Assembly (NCBI RefSeq): GCF_947507565.1
Contig: NC_089180.1
Span: 620,001 to 684,000, forward strand
Length of the DNA: 64,000 nucleotides
Source: Oscarella lobularis
Lineage: Eukaryota; Porifera; Homoscleromorpha; Homosclerophorida; Oscarellidae
Direction of reading: 5' to 3'
Part shown: positions 42,901-57,690 of the stretch, piece after piece
Numbering within the stretch: the first letter of the stretch is position 1
Layout: the number at the start of each line of letters is the position of its first letter
Notes under the pieces: model-generated
Databases searched by the model: none
What the model was told of the DNA's origin: nothing
What the model saw: the letters and a program-made list of their open reading frames with translations, nothing else
Made by a program: the position numbers and the translations under genes

Positions 42901-45900
42901 TCAACTTCATATTTATTCCTTTAGAATCAACGTTTAGGCCTTCAACTTCATATTTAGTCTTTTAGAATCAAAGTTTAGGCCCTCAATTTTATATTTAGTC
43001 TTTTAGAATCAAGTTTAGGCCCTCAACTTCATATTTAGTCTTTCAGAATCAAAGTTTACGCCCTCAACTTCATACTTAGACCTTTAGAATCAAAGTTTAG
43101 GCCTTCAACTTCATATTTAGTCCTTTAGAATCAAAGTTTAGGCCCTCAACTTCATATTTAGTCCTTCAGAATCAAAGTTTAGGCCCTCAACTTCATATTT
43201 AGTCCTTTAGAATCAAAGTTTAGGCCCTCAATTTGATATTTAGTCTTTTAGAATCAAGTTTAGGCCCTCAACTTCATATTTAGTCTTTCAGAATCAAGGT
43301 TTACGCCCTCAACTTCATATTTAGTCTTTTAGAATCAAAATTTAGGCCCTCAACTTCATATTTATTCCTTTAGAATCAACGTTTAGGCCTTCAACTTCAT
43401 ATTTAGTCTTTTAGAATCAAAGTTTAGGCCCTCAATTTGATATTTAGTCTTTTAGCATCACGTTTAGGCTCTCAACTTCATATTTAGTCCTTTAGAATAA
43501 GTTTAGGCCCTCAACTTCATATTTAAGTCGTTAGAATCAAAGTTTAGGCCCTCAACTTCATATTTAGTCCTTCAGAATCAAAGTTTAGGCCCTCAACTTC
43601 ATATTTATTCCTTTAGAATCAAAGTTTAGGCCCTCAATTTGATATTTAGTCTTTTAGAATCAAGTTTAGGCCCTCAACTTCATATTTAGTCTTTCGGAAT
43701 CAAAGTTTACGCTCTCAACTTCATACTTAGTCCTTTAGAATCAAAGTTTAGGCCTTCAACTTCATATTTAGTCCTTTAGAATCAAAGTTTAGGCCCTCAA
43801 CTTCATATTTAGTCCTTCAGAATCAAAGTTTAGGCCCTCAACTTCATATTTAGTCCTTTAGAATCAAAGTTTAGGCCCTCAATTTGATATTTAGTCTTTT
43901 AGAATCAAGTTTAGGCCCTCAACTTCATATTTAGTCTTTCAGAATCAAGGTTTACGCCCTCAACTTCATATTTAGTCTTTTAGAATCAAAATTTAGGCCC
44001 TCAACTTCATATTTATTCCTTTAGAATCAATGTTTAGGCCCTCAACTTCATACTTAGTCCTTTAGAATCAAAGTTTAGGCCTTCAACTTCATATTTAGTC
44101 CTTTAGAATCAAAGTTTTGGCCCTCAACTTCATATTTAGTCTTTTAGAATCAAAGTTTAGGCCCTCAATTTGATATTTAGTCTTTTAGAATCAAGTTTAG
44201 GCCCTCAACTTCATATTTAGTCTTTCAGAATCAAAGTTTAGGCCCTCAATTTGATATTTTGTCTTTTAGAATCAAGTTTAGGCCCTCAACTTCATATTTA
44301 GTTTTCAGAATCAAGGCTTACGCCCTCAACTTCATATTTAGTCCTTTGGAATCAATGTTTAGGCCCTCAACTTGATATTTAGTCTTTTAGAATCAAGTTT
44401 AGGCCCTCAACCTTATATTTAGGTCCTTAGAATCAAAGTTTAGGCCCTCAACTTCATATTTAGTCTTTTAGAATAAAAGTTTATGCCCTCAGCTTCATAT
44501 TTAGTCCTTTAGAATCAAGTTTAGGCCCTCAACTTCATATTTAGTTCTTTAGAATTAAAGTTTAGGCCCTCAACTTCATATTTAGTTTTTTAAAATTAAA
44601 TTTGCCGCCCTCAACTTCATATTTAGTCTTTTAGAATCAAAATTTAGGCACTCAACTTCATATTTATTCCTTTAGAATCAACGTTTAGGCCTTCAACTTC
44701 ATATTTAGTCTTTTAGAATCAAAGTTTAGGCCCTCAATTTTATATTTAGTCTTTTAGCATCACGTTTAGGCTCTCAACTTCATATTTAGTGCTTTAGAAT
44801 AAGTTTAGGCCCTCAACTTCATATTTAAGTCGTTAGAATCAAAGTTTAGGCCCTCAACTTCATATTTAGTCCTTCAGAATCAAAGTTTAGGCCCTCAACT
44901 TCATATTTATTCCTTTAGAATCAAAGTTTAGGCCCTCATTTTGATATTTAGTCTTTTAGAATCAAGTTTAGGCCCTCAACTTCATATTTAGTCTTTCAGA
45001 ATCAAAGTTTACGCTCTCAACTTCATACTTAGTCCTTTAGAATCAAAGTTTAGGCCTTCAACTTCATATTTAGTTCTTCAGAATCAAAGTTTAGGCCCTC
45101 AACTTCATATTTAGTCCTTTAGAATCAAAGTTTATGCCCTCAATTTGATATTTAGTCTTTTAGAATCAAGTTTAGGCCCTCAACTTCATATTTAGTCTTT
45201 CAGAATCAAGGTTTACGCCCTCAACTTCATATTTAGTCTTTTAGAATCAAAATTTAGGCCCTCAACTTCATATTTATTCCTTTAGAATCAATGTTTAGGC
45301 CCTCAACTTCATACTTAGTCCTTTAGAATCAAAGTTTAGGCCTTCAACTTCATATTTAGTCCTTTAGAATCAAAGTTTTGGCCCTCAACTTCATATTTAG
45401 TCTTTTAGAATCAAAGTTTAGGCCCTCAATTTGATATTTAGTCTTTTAGAATCAAGTTTAGGCCCTCAACTTCATATTTAGTCTTTCAGAATCAAGGCTT
45501 ACGCCCTCAACTTCATATTTAGTCCTTTGGAATCAATGTTTAGGCCCTCAACTTGATATTTAGTCTTTTAGAATCAAGTTTAGGCCCTCAACCTTATATT
45601 TAGGTCCTTAGAATCAAAGTTTAGGCCCTCAACTTCATATTTAGTCTTTTAGAATAAAAGTTTATGCCCTCAGCTTCATATTTAGTCCTTTAGAATCAAG
45701 TTTAGGCCCTGAATTTGATATTTAGTCTTTTAGAATCAAGTTTAGGCCCTCAACTTCATATTTATTCCTTCAGAATCAAAGTTTAGGCCCTCAACTTCAT
45801 ATTTAGTTCTTTAGAATCAAAGTTTAGGCCCTCAATTTGATATTTAGTCTTTTAGAATCAAGTTTAGGCCCTCAACTTCATATTTAGTCTTTCAGAATCA

Positions 45901-47913
45901 AAGTTTAGGCCCTCAATTTGATATTTAGTCTTTTAGAATCAAGTTTAGGCCCTCAACTTCATATTTAGTCTTTCAGAATCAAGGCTTACGCCCTCAACTT
46001 CATATTTAGTCCTTTGGAATCAATGTTTAGGCCCTCAACTTGATATTTAGTCTTTTAGAATCAAGTTTAGGCCCTCAACCTTATATTTAGGTCCTTAGAA
46101 TCAAAGTTTAGGCCCTCAACTTCATATTTAGTCTTTTAGAATAAAAGTTTATGCCCTCAGCTTCATATTTAGTCCTTTAGAATCAAGTTTAGGCCCTCAA
46201 CTTCATATTTAGTTCTTTAGAATTAAAGTTTAGGCCCTCAACTTCATATTTAGTTTTTTAAAATTAAAGTTTCCGCCCTCAACTTCATATTTAGTCTTTT
46301 AGAATCAAAATTTAGGCACTCAACTTCATATTTATTCCTTTAGAATCAACGTTTAGGCCTTCAACTTCATATTTAGTCTTTTAGAATCAAAGTTTAGGCC
46401 CTCAATTTTATATTTAGTCTTTTAGCATCACGTTTAGGCTCTCAACTTCATATTTAGTGCTTTAGAATAAGTTTAGGCCCTCAACTTCATATTTAAGTCG
46501 TTAGAATCAAAGTTTAGGCCCTCAACTTCATATTTAGTCCTTCAGAATCAAAGTTTAGGCCCTCAACTTCATATTTATTCCTTTAGAATCAAAGTTTAGG
46601 CCCTCATTTTGATATTTAGTCTTTTAGAATCAAGTTTAGGCCCTCAACTTCATATTTAGTCTTTCAGAATCAAAGTTTACGCTCTCAACTTCATACTTAG
46701 TCCTTTAGAATCAAAGTTTAGGCCTTCAACTTCATATTTAGTCCTTCAGAATCAAAGTTTAGGCCCTCAACTTCATATTTAGTCCTTTAGAATCAAAGTT
46801 TATGCCCTCAATTTGATATTTAGTCTTTTAGAATCAAGTTTAGGCCCTCAACTTCATATTTAGTCTTTCAGAATCAAGGTTTACGCCCTCAACTTCATAT
46901 TTAGTCTTTTAGAATCAAAATTTAGGCCCTCAACTTCATATTTATTCCTTTAGAATCAATGTTTAGGCCCTCAACTTCATACTTAGTCCTTTAGAATCAA
47001 AGTTTAGGCCTTCAACTTCATATTTAGTCCTTTAGAATCAAAGTTTTGGCCCTCAACTTCATATTTAGTCTTTTAGAATCAAAGTTTAGGCCCTCAATTT
47101 GATATTTAGTCTTTTAGAATCAAGTTTAGGCCCTCAACTTCATATTTAGTCTTTCAGAATCAAGGCTTACGCCCTCAACTTCATATTTAGTCCTTTGGAA
47201 TCAATGTTTAGGCCCTCAACTTGATATTTAGTCTTTTAGAATCAAGTTTAGGCCCTCAACCTTATATTTAGGTCCTTAGAATCAAAGTTTAGGCCCTCAA
47301 CTTCATATTTAGTCTTTTAGAATAAAAGTTTATGCCCTCAGCTTCATATTTAGTCCTTTAGAATCAAGTTTAGGCCCTCAATTTGATATTTAGTCTTTTA
47401 GAATCAAGTTTAGGCCCTCAACTTCATATTTATTCCTTCAGAATCAAAGTTTAGGCCCTCAACTTCATATTTAGTTCTTTAGAATCAAAGTTTAGGCCCT
47501 CAACTTCATACTTAGTCCTTTAGAATCAGAGTTTAGGCCCTCAACTTCATATTTAGTCCTTTATAATCAAAGTTTAGGCCCTCAACTTTATACTTAGTCC
47601 TTTAGAATCAAAGTTTAGGCCCTCAATTTGATATTTAGTCTTTTAGAATCAAGTTTAGGCCCTCAACTTCATATTTAGTCTTTCAGAATCAAGGTTTACG
47701 CCCTCAACTTCATATTTAGTCCTTTTGAATCAAGTTTATGCCCTCAACTTCATATTTAGGTCCTTAGAATCAAAGTTTAGGCCCTCAACTTCATATTTAG
47801 TCCTTCAGAATCAAGGTTTACGCCCTCAACTTCATATTTAGTCTTTTATAATAAAAGTTTAGGCTCTAAGCTTCATATTTAGTCCTGTAGAATCAAGTTT
47901 AGGCCCTCAATTT

Positions 47914-48078
47914 GGTATTACGTTTAAAAACGCTTCTATCTGAGATTAATGATTTTGATTCTATAGTTCAGCAAGCTTTGGCGTTCATGCTCGATCTCGA
48001 CGACAACTAGGAAACGTGGAGCAAAGAAGAAAGTATAGACGACGAAGATAACTATAGGTAATTAAATAGCTTGAAATA
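47914..48078 (+). pseudogene. Importin-5 exon block in satellite, copy 3
   Basis: Same block and flanks, 8116 bp after copy 2. The following monomers repeat those after copy 2 for at least several hundred bases. Confidence 0.95.
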
Positions 48079-51000
48079 GGCCCTCAACTTCATACTTAGT
48101 CCTTTAGAATCAAAGTTTAGGCCCTCAATTTGATATTTAGTCCTTTAGAATCAAGTTTAGGCCCTCAACTTCATATTTAGGTCCTTAGAATCAAAGTTTA
48201 GGCCCTCAACTTCATATTTAGTCTTTTAGAATCAAGTTTACGCCGTCAACTTCATATTTAGTCCTTTGGAATCAAAGTTTAGGCCCTCAATTTGATATTT
48301 AGTCTTTTAGAATCAAGTTTAAGCCCCCAACTTCTTATTTATTCCTTCAGAATCAAAGTTTCGGCCCTCAACTTCATATTTATTCCTTTAGAATCAAACT
48401 TTAGGCCCTCAACTTCATATTTAGTTCTTCAGAATCAAAGTTTAGGCCCTCAACTTCATATTTAGTCTTTTAGAATCAAAGTTTAGGCCCTCAATTTGAT
48501 ATTTAGTCTTTTAGAATCAAGTTTAGGCCCTCAACCTTATATTTAGGTCCTTAGAATCAAACTTTAGGCCCTCAACTTCATATTTAGTCTTTCAGAATCA
48601 AAGTGTAGGCCATCAACTTCATATTTAGTCTTTTAGAATAAAAGTTTATGCCCTCAGCTTCATATTTAGTCCTTTAGAATCAAGTTTAGGCCCTCAACTT
48701 CATATTTAGTCTTTTAGAGTCAAAGTTTAGTCCCTCAACTTCATATTTAGTCCTTTAGAATCAAACTTTAGGCCCTCAACTTCATATTTAGTCCTTTAGA
48801 ATCAAGTTTAGGCCCTCAACTTCATATTTATTCCTTCAGAATCAAAGTTTAGGCCCTCAACTTCATATTTAGTCCTTTAGAATCAAAGTTTAGGCCCTCA
48901 ACTTCATACTTAGTCCTTTAGAATCAAAGTTTAAGCTCTCAACTTCATATTTAGTCCTTGAGAATCAAAGTTTAGGCCCTCAACTTCATATTTAGTCCTT
49001 CAGAATCAAAGTTTAGGCCCTCAACTTCATATTTAAGTCGTTAGAATCAACGTTTAGGCCTTCAACTTCATATTTAGTCTTTTAGAATCAAAGTTTAGGC
49101 CCTCGATTTTATATTTAGTCTTTTAGCATCACGTTTAGGCTCTCAACTTCATATTTAGTCCTTTGAATCAAAGTTTAGGCCCTCAACTTCATATTTTATC
49201 TTTTAGAGTCAAAGTTTTGTCCCTGAACTTCATATTTAGTCCTTTAGAATCAAAGTTTAGGCCCTCAATTTGATATTTAGTCTTTTAGAATCAAGTTTAG
49301 GCCCTCAACTTCATATTTAGTCTTTCAGAATGAAGGTTTACGCCCTGAACTTCATATTTAGTCCTTTGGAATCAAAGTTTAGGCCCTCAATTTGATATTT
49401 TGTCTTTTAGAATCAAGTTTTGGCCCTCAACTTCATATTTAAGTCGTTAGAATCAACGTTTAGGCCTTCAACTTCATATTTAGTCTTTTAGAATCAAGTT
49501 TAGACCCTCAACTTCATATTTATACCTTCAGAATCAAAGTTTAGGCCCTCAACTTCATATTTAGTCCTTGAGAATCAAAGTTTAGGCCCTCAACTTCATA
49601 CTTAGTCCTTTAGAATCAAAGTTTAAGCTCTCAACTTCATATTTAGTCCTTGAGACTCAAAGTTTAGGCCCTCAACTTCATATTTAGTCTTTTAGAATCA
49701 AAGTTTAGGCTCTCAATTCGATATTTAGTCCTTCAGAATCAAAGTTTAGGCCCTCAACTTCATACTTAGTCCTTTAGAATCAAAGTTTAGGCCTTCAACT
49801 TCATATTTAGTCCTTTAGAATCAAAGTTTAGGCCCTCAACTTCATATTTAGTCCTTCAGAATCAAAGTTTAGGCCCTCAACTTCATATTTAGTCCTTTAG
49901 AATCAAAGTTTAGGCCCTCAATTTGATATTTAGTCTTTTAGAATCAAGTTTAGGCCCTCAACTTCATATTTAGTCTTTCAGAATCAAGGTTTACGCCCTC
50001 AACTTCGTATTTAGTCTTTTAGAATCAAAATTTAGGCCCTCAACTTCATATTTATTCCTTTAGAATCAATGTTTAGGCCCTCAACTTCATACTTAGTCCT
50101 TTAGAATCAAAGTTTAGGCCTTCAACTTCATATTTAGTCCTTTAGAATCAAAGTTTTGGCCCTCAACTTCATATTTAGTCTTTCAGAATCAAGGTTTACG
50201 CCCTCAACTTCATATTTAGTCTTTTAGAATCAAAATTTAGGCCCTCAACTTCATATTTATTCCTTTAGAATCAATGTTTAGGCCCTCAACTTCATACTTA
50301 GTCCTTTAGAATCAAAGTTTAGGCCTTCAACTTCATATTTAGTCCTTTAGAATCAAAGTTTTGGCCCTCAACTTCATATTTAGTCTTTTAGAATCAAAGT
50401 TTAGGCCCTCAATTTGATATTTAGTCTTTTAGAATCAAGTTTAGGCCCTCAACTTCATATTTAGTCTTTCAGAATCAAGGCTTACGCCCTCAACTTCATA
50501 TTTAGTCCTTTGGAATCAATGTTTAGGCCCTCAACTTGATATTTAGTCTTTTAGAATCAAGTTTAGGCCCTCAACCTTATATTTAGGTCCTTAGAATCAA
50601 AGTTTAGGCCCTCAACTTCATATTTAGTCTTTTAGAATAAAAGTTTATGCCCTCACCTTCATATTTAGTCCTTTAGAATCAAGTTTAGGCCCTCAATTTG
50701 ATATTTAGTCCTTTAGAATCAAGTTTAGGCCCTTAACTTCATATTTATTCCTTCAGAATCAAAGTTTAGGCCCTCAACTTCATATTTAGTTCTTTAGAAT
50801 CAAAGTTTAGGCCCTCAACTTCATACTTAGTCCTTTAGAATCAGAGTTTAGGCCCTCAACTTCATATTTAGTCCTTTATAATCAAAGTTTAGGCCCTCAA
50901 CTTTATACTTAGTCCTTTAGAATCAAAGTTTAGGCCCTCAATTTGATATTTAGTCTTTTAGAATCAAGTTTAGGCCCTCAACTTCATATTTAGTCGTTCA

Positions 51001-51228
51001 GAATCAAGGTTTACGCCCTCAACTTCATATTTAGTCCTTTTGAATCAAGTTTATGCCCTCAACTTCATATTTAGGTCCTTAGAATCAAAGTTTAGGCCCT
51101 CAACTTCATATTTAGTCCTTCAGAATCAAGGTTTACGCCCTCAACTTCATATTTAGTCTTTTATAATAAAAGTTTAGGCTCTAAGCTTCATATTTAGTCC
51201 TGTAGAATCAAGTTTAGGCCCTCAATTT

Positions 51229-51393
51229 GGTATTACGTTTAAAAACGCTTCTATCTGAGATTAATGATTTTGATTCTATAGTTCAGCAAGCTTTGGCGTT
51301 CATGCTCGATCTCGACGACAACTAGGAAACGTGGAGCAAAGAAGAAAGTATAGACGACGAAGATAACTATAGGTAATTAAATAGCTTGAAATA
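51229..51393 (+). pseudogene. Importin-5 exon block in satellite, copy 4
   Basis: Same block and flanks, 3315 bp after copy 3. Confidence 0.95.
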
Positions 51394-53320
51394 GGCCCTC
51401 AACTTCATACTTAGTCCTTTAGAATCAAAGTTTAGGCCCTCAATTTGATATTTAGTCCTTTAGAATCAAGTTTAGGCCCTCAACTTCATATTTAGGTCCT
51501 TAGAATCAAAGTTTAGGCCCTCAACTTCATATTTAGTCTTTTAGAATCAAGTTTACGCCGTCAACTTCATATTTAGTCCTTTGGAATCAAAGTTTAGGCC
51601 CTCAATTTGATATTTAGTCTTTTAGAATCAAGTTTAAGCCCCCAACTTCTTATTTATTCCTTCAGAATCAAAGTTTCGGCCCTCAACTTCATATTTAGTC
51701 CTTTAGAATCAAACTTTAGGCCCTCAACTTCATATTTAGTCTTTCAGAATCAAAGTGTAGGCCATCAACTTCATATTTAGTCTTTTAGAATAAAAGTTTA
51801 TGCCCTCAGCTTCATATTTAGTCCTTTAGAATCAAGTTTAGGCCCTCAACTTCATATTTAGTCTTTTAGAGTCAAAGTTTAGTCCCTCAACTTCATATTT
51901 AGTCCTTTAGAATCAAACTTTAGGCCCTCAACTTCATATTTAGTCCTTTAGAATCAAGTTTAGGCCCTCAACTTCATATTTATTCCTTCAGAATCAAAGT
52001 TTAGGCCCTCAACTTCATACTTAGTCCTTTAGAATCAAAGTTTAAGCTCTCAACTTCATATTTAGTCCTTGAGAATCAAAGTTTAGGCCCTCAACTTCAT
52101 ATTTAGTCCTTCAGAATCAAAGTTTAGGCCCTCAACTTCATATTTAAGTCGTTAGAATCAACGTTTAGGCCTTCAACTTCATATTTAGTCTTTTAGAATC
52201 AAAGTTTAGGCCCTCAATTTCATATTTAGTCCTTTAGAATCAAACTTTAGGCCCTCAACTTCATATTTAGTCCTTTAGAATCAAAGTTTAGGCCCTCAAC
52301 TTCATATTTAGTCTTTCAGAATCAAAGTTTACGCTCTCAACTTCATACTTATTCCTTTAGAATCAAAGTTTAGGCCTTCAACTTCATATTTAGTCCTTTA
52401 GAATCAAAGTTTAGGCCCTCAACTTCATATTTAGTCCTTCAGAATCAAAGTTTAGGCCCTCAACTTCATATTTAGTCTTTTAGAATCAAAGTTTTGGCCC
52501 TCAATTTGATATTTAGTCTTTTAGAATCAAGTTTAGGCCCTCAACTTCATATTTAGTCTTTCAGAATCAAGGCTTACGCCCTCAACTTCATATTTAGTCC
52601 TTTGGAATCAATGTTTAGGCCCTCAACTTGATATTTAGTCTTTTAGAATCAAGTTTAGGCCCTCAACCTTATATTTAGGTCCTTAGAATCAAAGTTTAGG
52701 CCCTCAACTTCATATTTAGTCTTTTAGAATAAAAGTTTATGCCCTCACCTTCATATTTAGTCCTTTAGAATCAAGTTTAGGCCCTCAATTTGATATTTAG
52801 TCCTTTAGAATCAAGTTTAGGCCCTCAACTTCATATTTATTCCTTCAGAATCAAAGTTTAGGCCCTCAACTTCATATTTAGTTCTTTAGAATCAAAGTTT
52901 AGGCCCTCAACTTCATACTTAGTCCTTTAGAATCAGAGTTTAGGCCCTCAACTTCATATTTAGTCCTTTATAATCAAAGTTTAGGCCCTCAACTTTATAC
53001 TTAGTCCTTTAGAATCAAAGTTTAGGCCCTCAATTTGATATTTAGTCTTTTAGAATCAAGTTTAGGCCCTCAACTTCATATTTAGTCGTTCAGAATCAAG
53101 GTTTACGCCCTCAACTTCATATTTAGTCCTTTTGAATCAAGTTTATGCCCTCAACTTCATATTTAGGTCCTTAGAATCAAAGTTTAGGCCCTCAACTTCA
53201 TATTTAGTCCTTCAGAATCAAGGTTTACGCCCTCAACTTCATATTTAGTCTTTTATAATAAAAGTTTAGGCTCTAAGCTTCATATTTAGTCCTGTAGAAT
53301 CAAGTTTAGGCCCTCAATTT

Positions 53321-53485
53321 GGTATTACGTTTAAAAACGCTTCTATCTGAGATTAATGATTTTGATTCTATAGTTCAGCAAGCTTTGGCGTTCATGCTCG
53401 ATCTCGACGACAACTAGGAAACGTGGAGCAAAGAAGAAAGTATAGACGACGAAGATAACTATAGGTAATTAAATAGCTTGAAATA
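53321..53485 (+). pseudogene. Importin-5 exon block in satellite, copy 5
   Basis: Same block and flanks, 2092 bp after copy 4. No further copies up to 64000, although the monomer set that normally follows the block reappears without it near 59300 and 62200. Confidence 0.95.
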
Positions 53486-54699
53486 GGCCCTCAACTTCAT
53501 ACTTAGTCCTTTAGAATCAAAGTTTAGGCCCTCAATTTGATATTTAGTCCTTTAGAATCAAGTTTAGGCCCTCAACTTCATATTTAGGTCCTTAGAATCA
53601 AAGTTTAGGCCCTCAACTTCATATTTAGTCTTTTAGAATCAAGTTTACGCCGTCAACTTCATATTTAGTCCTTTGGAATCAAAGTTTAGGCCCTCAATTT
53701 GATATTTAGTCTTTTAGAATCAAGTTTAAGCCCCCAACTTCTTATTTATTCCTTCAGAATCAAAGTTTCGGCCCTCAACTTCATATTTAGTCCTTTAGAA
53801 TCAAACTTTAGGCCCTCAACTTCATATTTAGTCTTTCAGAATCAAAGTGTAGGCCATCAACTTCATATTTAGTCTTTTAGAATAAAAGTTTATGCCCTCA
53901 GCTTCATATTTAGTCCTTTAGAATCAAGTTTAGGCCCTCAACTTCATATTTAGTCTTTTAGAGTCAAAGTTTAGTCCCTCAACTTCATATTTAGTCCTTT
54001 AGAATCAAACTTTAGGCCCTCAACTTCATATTTAGTCCTTTAGAATCAAGTTTAGGCCCTCAACTTCATATTTATTCCTTCAGAATCAAAGTTTAGGCCC
54101 TCAACTTCATACTTAGTCCTTTAGAATCAAAGTTTAAGCTCTCAACTTCATATTTAGTCCTTGAGAATCAAAGTTTAGGCCCTCAACTTCATATTTAGTC
54201 CTTCAGAATCAAAGTTTAGGCCCTCAACTTCATATTTAAGTCGTTAGAATCAACGTTTAGGCCTTCAACTTCATATTTAGTCTTTTAGAATCAAAGTTTA
54301 GGCCCTCAATTTCATATTTAGTCTTTTAGCATCACGTTTAGGCTCTCAACTTCATATTTAGTCCTTTGAATCAAAGTTTAGGCCCTCAACTTCATATTTT
54401 ATCTTTTAGAGTCAAAGTTTTGTCCCTGAACTTCATATTTAGTCCTTTAGAATCAAACTTTCGGCCCTCAACTTCATATTTATTCCTTCAGAATCAAAGT
54501 TTAGGCCATCAACTTCATATTTAGTCCTTTAGAATCAAAGTTTAGGCCCTCAATTTGATATTTAGTCTTTTAGAATCAAGTTTAGGCCCTCAACTTCATA
54601 TTTAGTCTTTCAGAATGAAGGTTTACGCCCTGAACTTCATATTTAGTCCTTTGGAATCAAAGTTTAGGCCCTTAATTTGATATTTTGTCTTTTAGAATT

Positions 54700-57690
54700 A
54701 AGTTTAGGCCCTCAACCTTATATTTAGGTCCTTAGAATCAAACTTTAGGCCCTCAACTTCATATTTAGTCTTTCAGAATCAAAGTGTAGGCCATCAACTT
54801 CATATTTAGTCTTTTAGAATAAAAGTTTATGCCCTCAGCTTCATATTTAGTCCTTTAGAATCAAGTTTAGGCCCTCAACTTCATATTTAGTCTTTTAGAG
54901 TCAAAGTTTAGTCCCTCAACTTCATATTTAGTCCTTTAGAATCAAACTTTAGGCCCTCAACTTCATATTTAGTCCTTTAGAATCAAGTTTAGGCCCTCAA
55001 CTTCATATTTATTCCTTCAGAATCAAAGTTTAGGCCCTCAACTTCATACTTAGTCCTTTAGAATCAAAGTTTAAGCTCTCAACTTCATATTTAGTCCTTG
55101 AGAATCAAACTTTAGGCCCTCAACTTCATATTTAGTCTTTTAGAATCAAAGTTTAGGCCCTCAATTTTATATTTAGTCTTTTAGCATCACGTTTAGGCTC
55201 TCAACTTCATATTTAGTCCTTTGAATCAAAGTTTAGGCCCTCAACTTCATATTTTATCTTTTAGAGTCAAAGTTTTGTCCCTGAACTTCATATTTAGTCC
55301 TTTAGAATCAAACTTTCGGCCCTCAACTTCATATTTATTCCTTCAGAATCAAAGTTTAGGCCCTCAACTTCATATTTAGTTTTTTAGAATCAAAGTTTAG
55401 GCCCTCAATTTGATATTTAGTCTTTTAGAATCAAGTTTAGGCCCTCTACTTCATATTTAGCTTTTCAGAATGAAGGTTTACGCCCTCAACTTCATATTTA
55501 GTCCTTTGGAATCAAAGTTTAGGCCCTCAATTTGATATTTTGTCTTTTAGAATCAAGTTTTGGCCCTCAACCTTATATTTAGGTCCTTAGAATCAAAGTT
55601 TAGGCCCTCAACTTTATATTTAGTCTTTCAGAATCAAAGTGTAGGCCATCAACTTCATATTTAGTCTTTTAGAATAAAAGTTTATGCCCTCAGCTTCATA
55701 TTTAGTCTTTTAGAATCAAGTTTAGGCCCTCAACTTCATATTTAGTCTTTTAGAGTCAAAGTTTAGTCCCTCAACTTCATATTTAGTCCTTTAGAATCAA
55801 ACTTTAGGCCCTCAACTTCATATTTAGTCCTTCAGAATTAAAGTTTAGGCCCTCAACTTCATATTTAGTTCTTTAGAATCAAAGTTTAGGCCCTCAACTT
55901 CATATTTTGTCTTTTAGAATCAAAGTTTAGGCTCTCAATTTGATATTTAGTCTTTTAGAATCAAGTTTAGGCCCTCAACTTCATATTTAGTCTTTCAGAA
56001 TCAAAGTTTACGCCCTCAACTTCATACTTAGTCCTTTAGAATCAAAGTTTAGGCCTTCAACTTCATATTTAGTCCTTTAGAATCAAAGTTTAGGCCTCAA
56101 CTTCATATTTAGTCCTTCAGAATCAAAGTTTAGGCCCTCAACTTCATATTTAGTCCTTTAGAATCAAAGTTTAGGCCCTCAATTTGATATTTTGTCTTTT
56201 AGAATCAAGTTTAGGCCCTCAACCTTATATTTAGGTCCTTAGAATCAAACTTTAGGCCCTCAACTTCATATTTAGTCTTTCAGAATCAAAGTGTAGGCCA
56301 TCAACTTCATATTTAGTCTTTTAGAATAAAAGTTTATGCCCTCAGCTTCATATTTAGTCCTTTAGAATCAAGTTTAGGCCCTCAACTTCATATTTAGTCT
56401 TTTAGAGTCAAAGTTTAGTCCCTCAACTTCATATTTAGTCCTTTAGAATCAAACTTTAGGCCCTCAACTTCATATTTAGTCCTTTAGAATCAAGTTTAGG
56501 CCCTCAACTTCATATTTATTCCTTCAGAATCAAAGTTTAGGCCCTCAACTTCATACTTAGTCCTTTAGAATCAAAGTTTAAGCTCTCAACTTCATATTTA
56601 GTCCTTGAGAATCAAACTTTAGGCCCTCAACTTCATATTTAGTCTTTTAGAATCAAAGTTTAGGCCCTCAATTTTATATTTAGTCTTTTAGCATCACGTT
56701 TAGGCTCTCAACTTCATATTTAGTCCTTTGAATCAAAGTTTAGGCCCTCAACTTCATATTTTATCTTTTAGAGTCAAAGTTTTGTCCCTGAACTTCATAT
56801 TTAGTCCTTTAGAATCAAACTTTCGGCCCTCAACTTCATATTTATTCCTTCAGAATCAAAGTTTAGGCCCTCAACTTCATATTTAGTTTTTTAGAATCAA
56901 AGTTTAGGCCCTCAATTTGATATTTAGTCTTTTAGAATCAAGTTTAGGCCCTCTACTTCATATTTAGCTTTTCAGAATGAAGGTTTACGCCCTCAACTTC
57001 ATATTTAGTCCTTTGGAATCAAAGTTTAGGCCCTCAATTTGATATTTTGTCTTTTAGAATCAAGTTTTGGCCCTCAACCTTATATTTAGGTCCTTAGAAT
57101 CAAAGTTTAGGCCCTCAACTTTATATTTAGTCTTTCAGAATCAAAGTGTAGGCCATCAACTTCATATTTAGTCTTTTAGAATAAAAGTTTATGCCCTCAG
57201 CTTCATATTTAGTCTTTTAGAATCAAGTTTAGGCCCTCAACTTCATATTTAGTCTTTTAGAGTCAAAGTTTAGTCCCTCAACTTCATATTTAGTCCTTTA
57301 GAATCAAACTTTAGGCCCTCAACTTCATATTTAGTCCTTCAGAATTAAAGTTTAGGCCCTCAACTTCATATTTAGTTCTTTAGAATCAAAGTTTAGGCCC
57401 TCAACTTCATATTTTGTCTTTTAGAATCAAAGTTTAGGCTCTCAATTTGATATTTAGTCTTTTAGAATCAAGTTTAGGCCCTCAACTTCATATTTAGTCT
57501 TTCAGAATCAAAGTTTACGCCCTCAACTTCATACTTAGTCCTTTAGAATCAAAGTTTAGGCCTTCAACTTCATATTTAGTCCTTTAGAATCAAAGTTTAG
57601 GCCTCAACTTCATATTTAGTCCTTCAGAATCAAAGTTTAGGCCCTCAACTTCATATTTAGTCCTTTAGAATCAAAGTTTAGGCCCTCAAT
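54700..57690. repeat. 1507-bp higher-order unit, two adjacent copies
   Basis: A rare short monomer (TTTAGGCCTCAACTTC, lacking two bases) occurs at 56091, 57598 and 61915. The 1507-bp spacing of the first two, with matching variants throughout, defines a tandem higher-order unit. The 61915 copy lies in a third, separate copy of the same unit. Confidence 0.8.
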
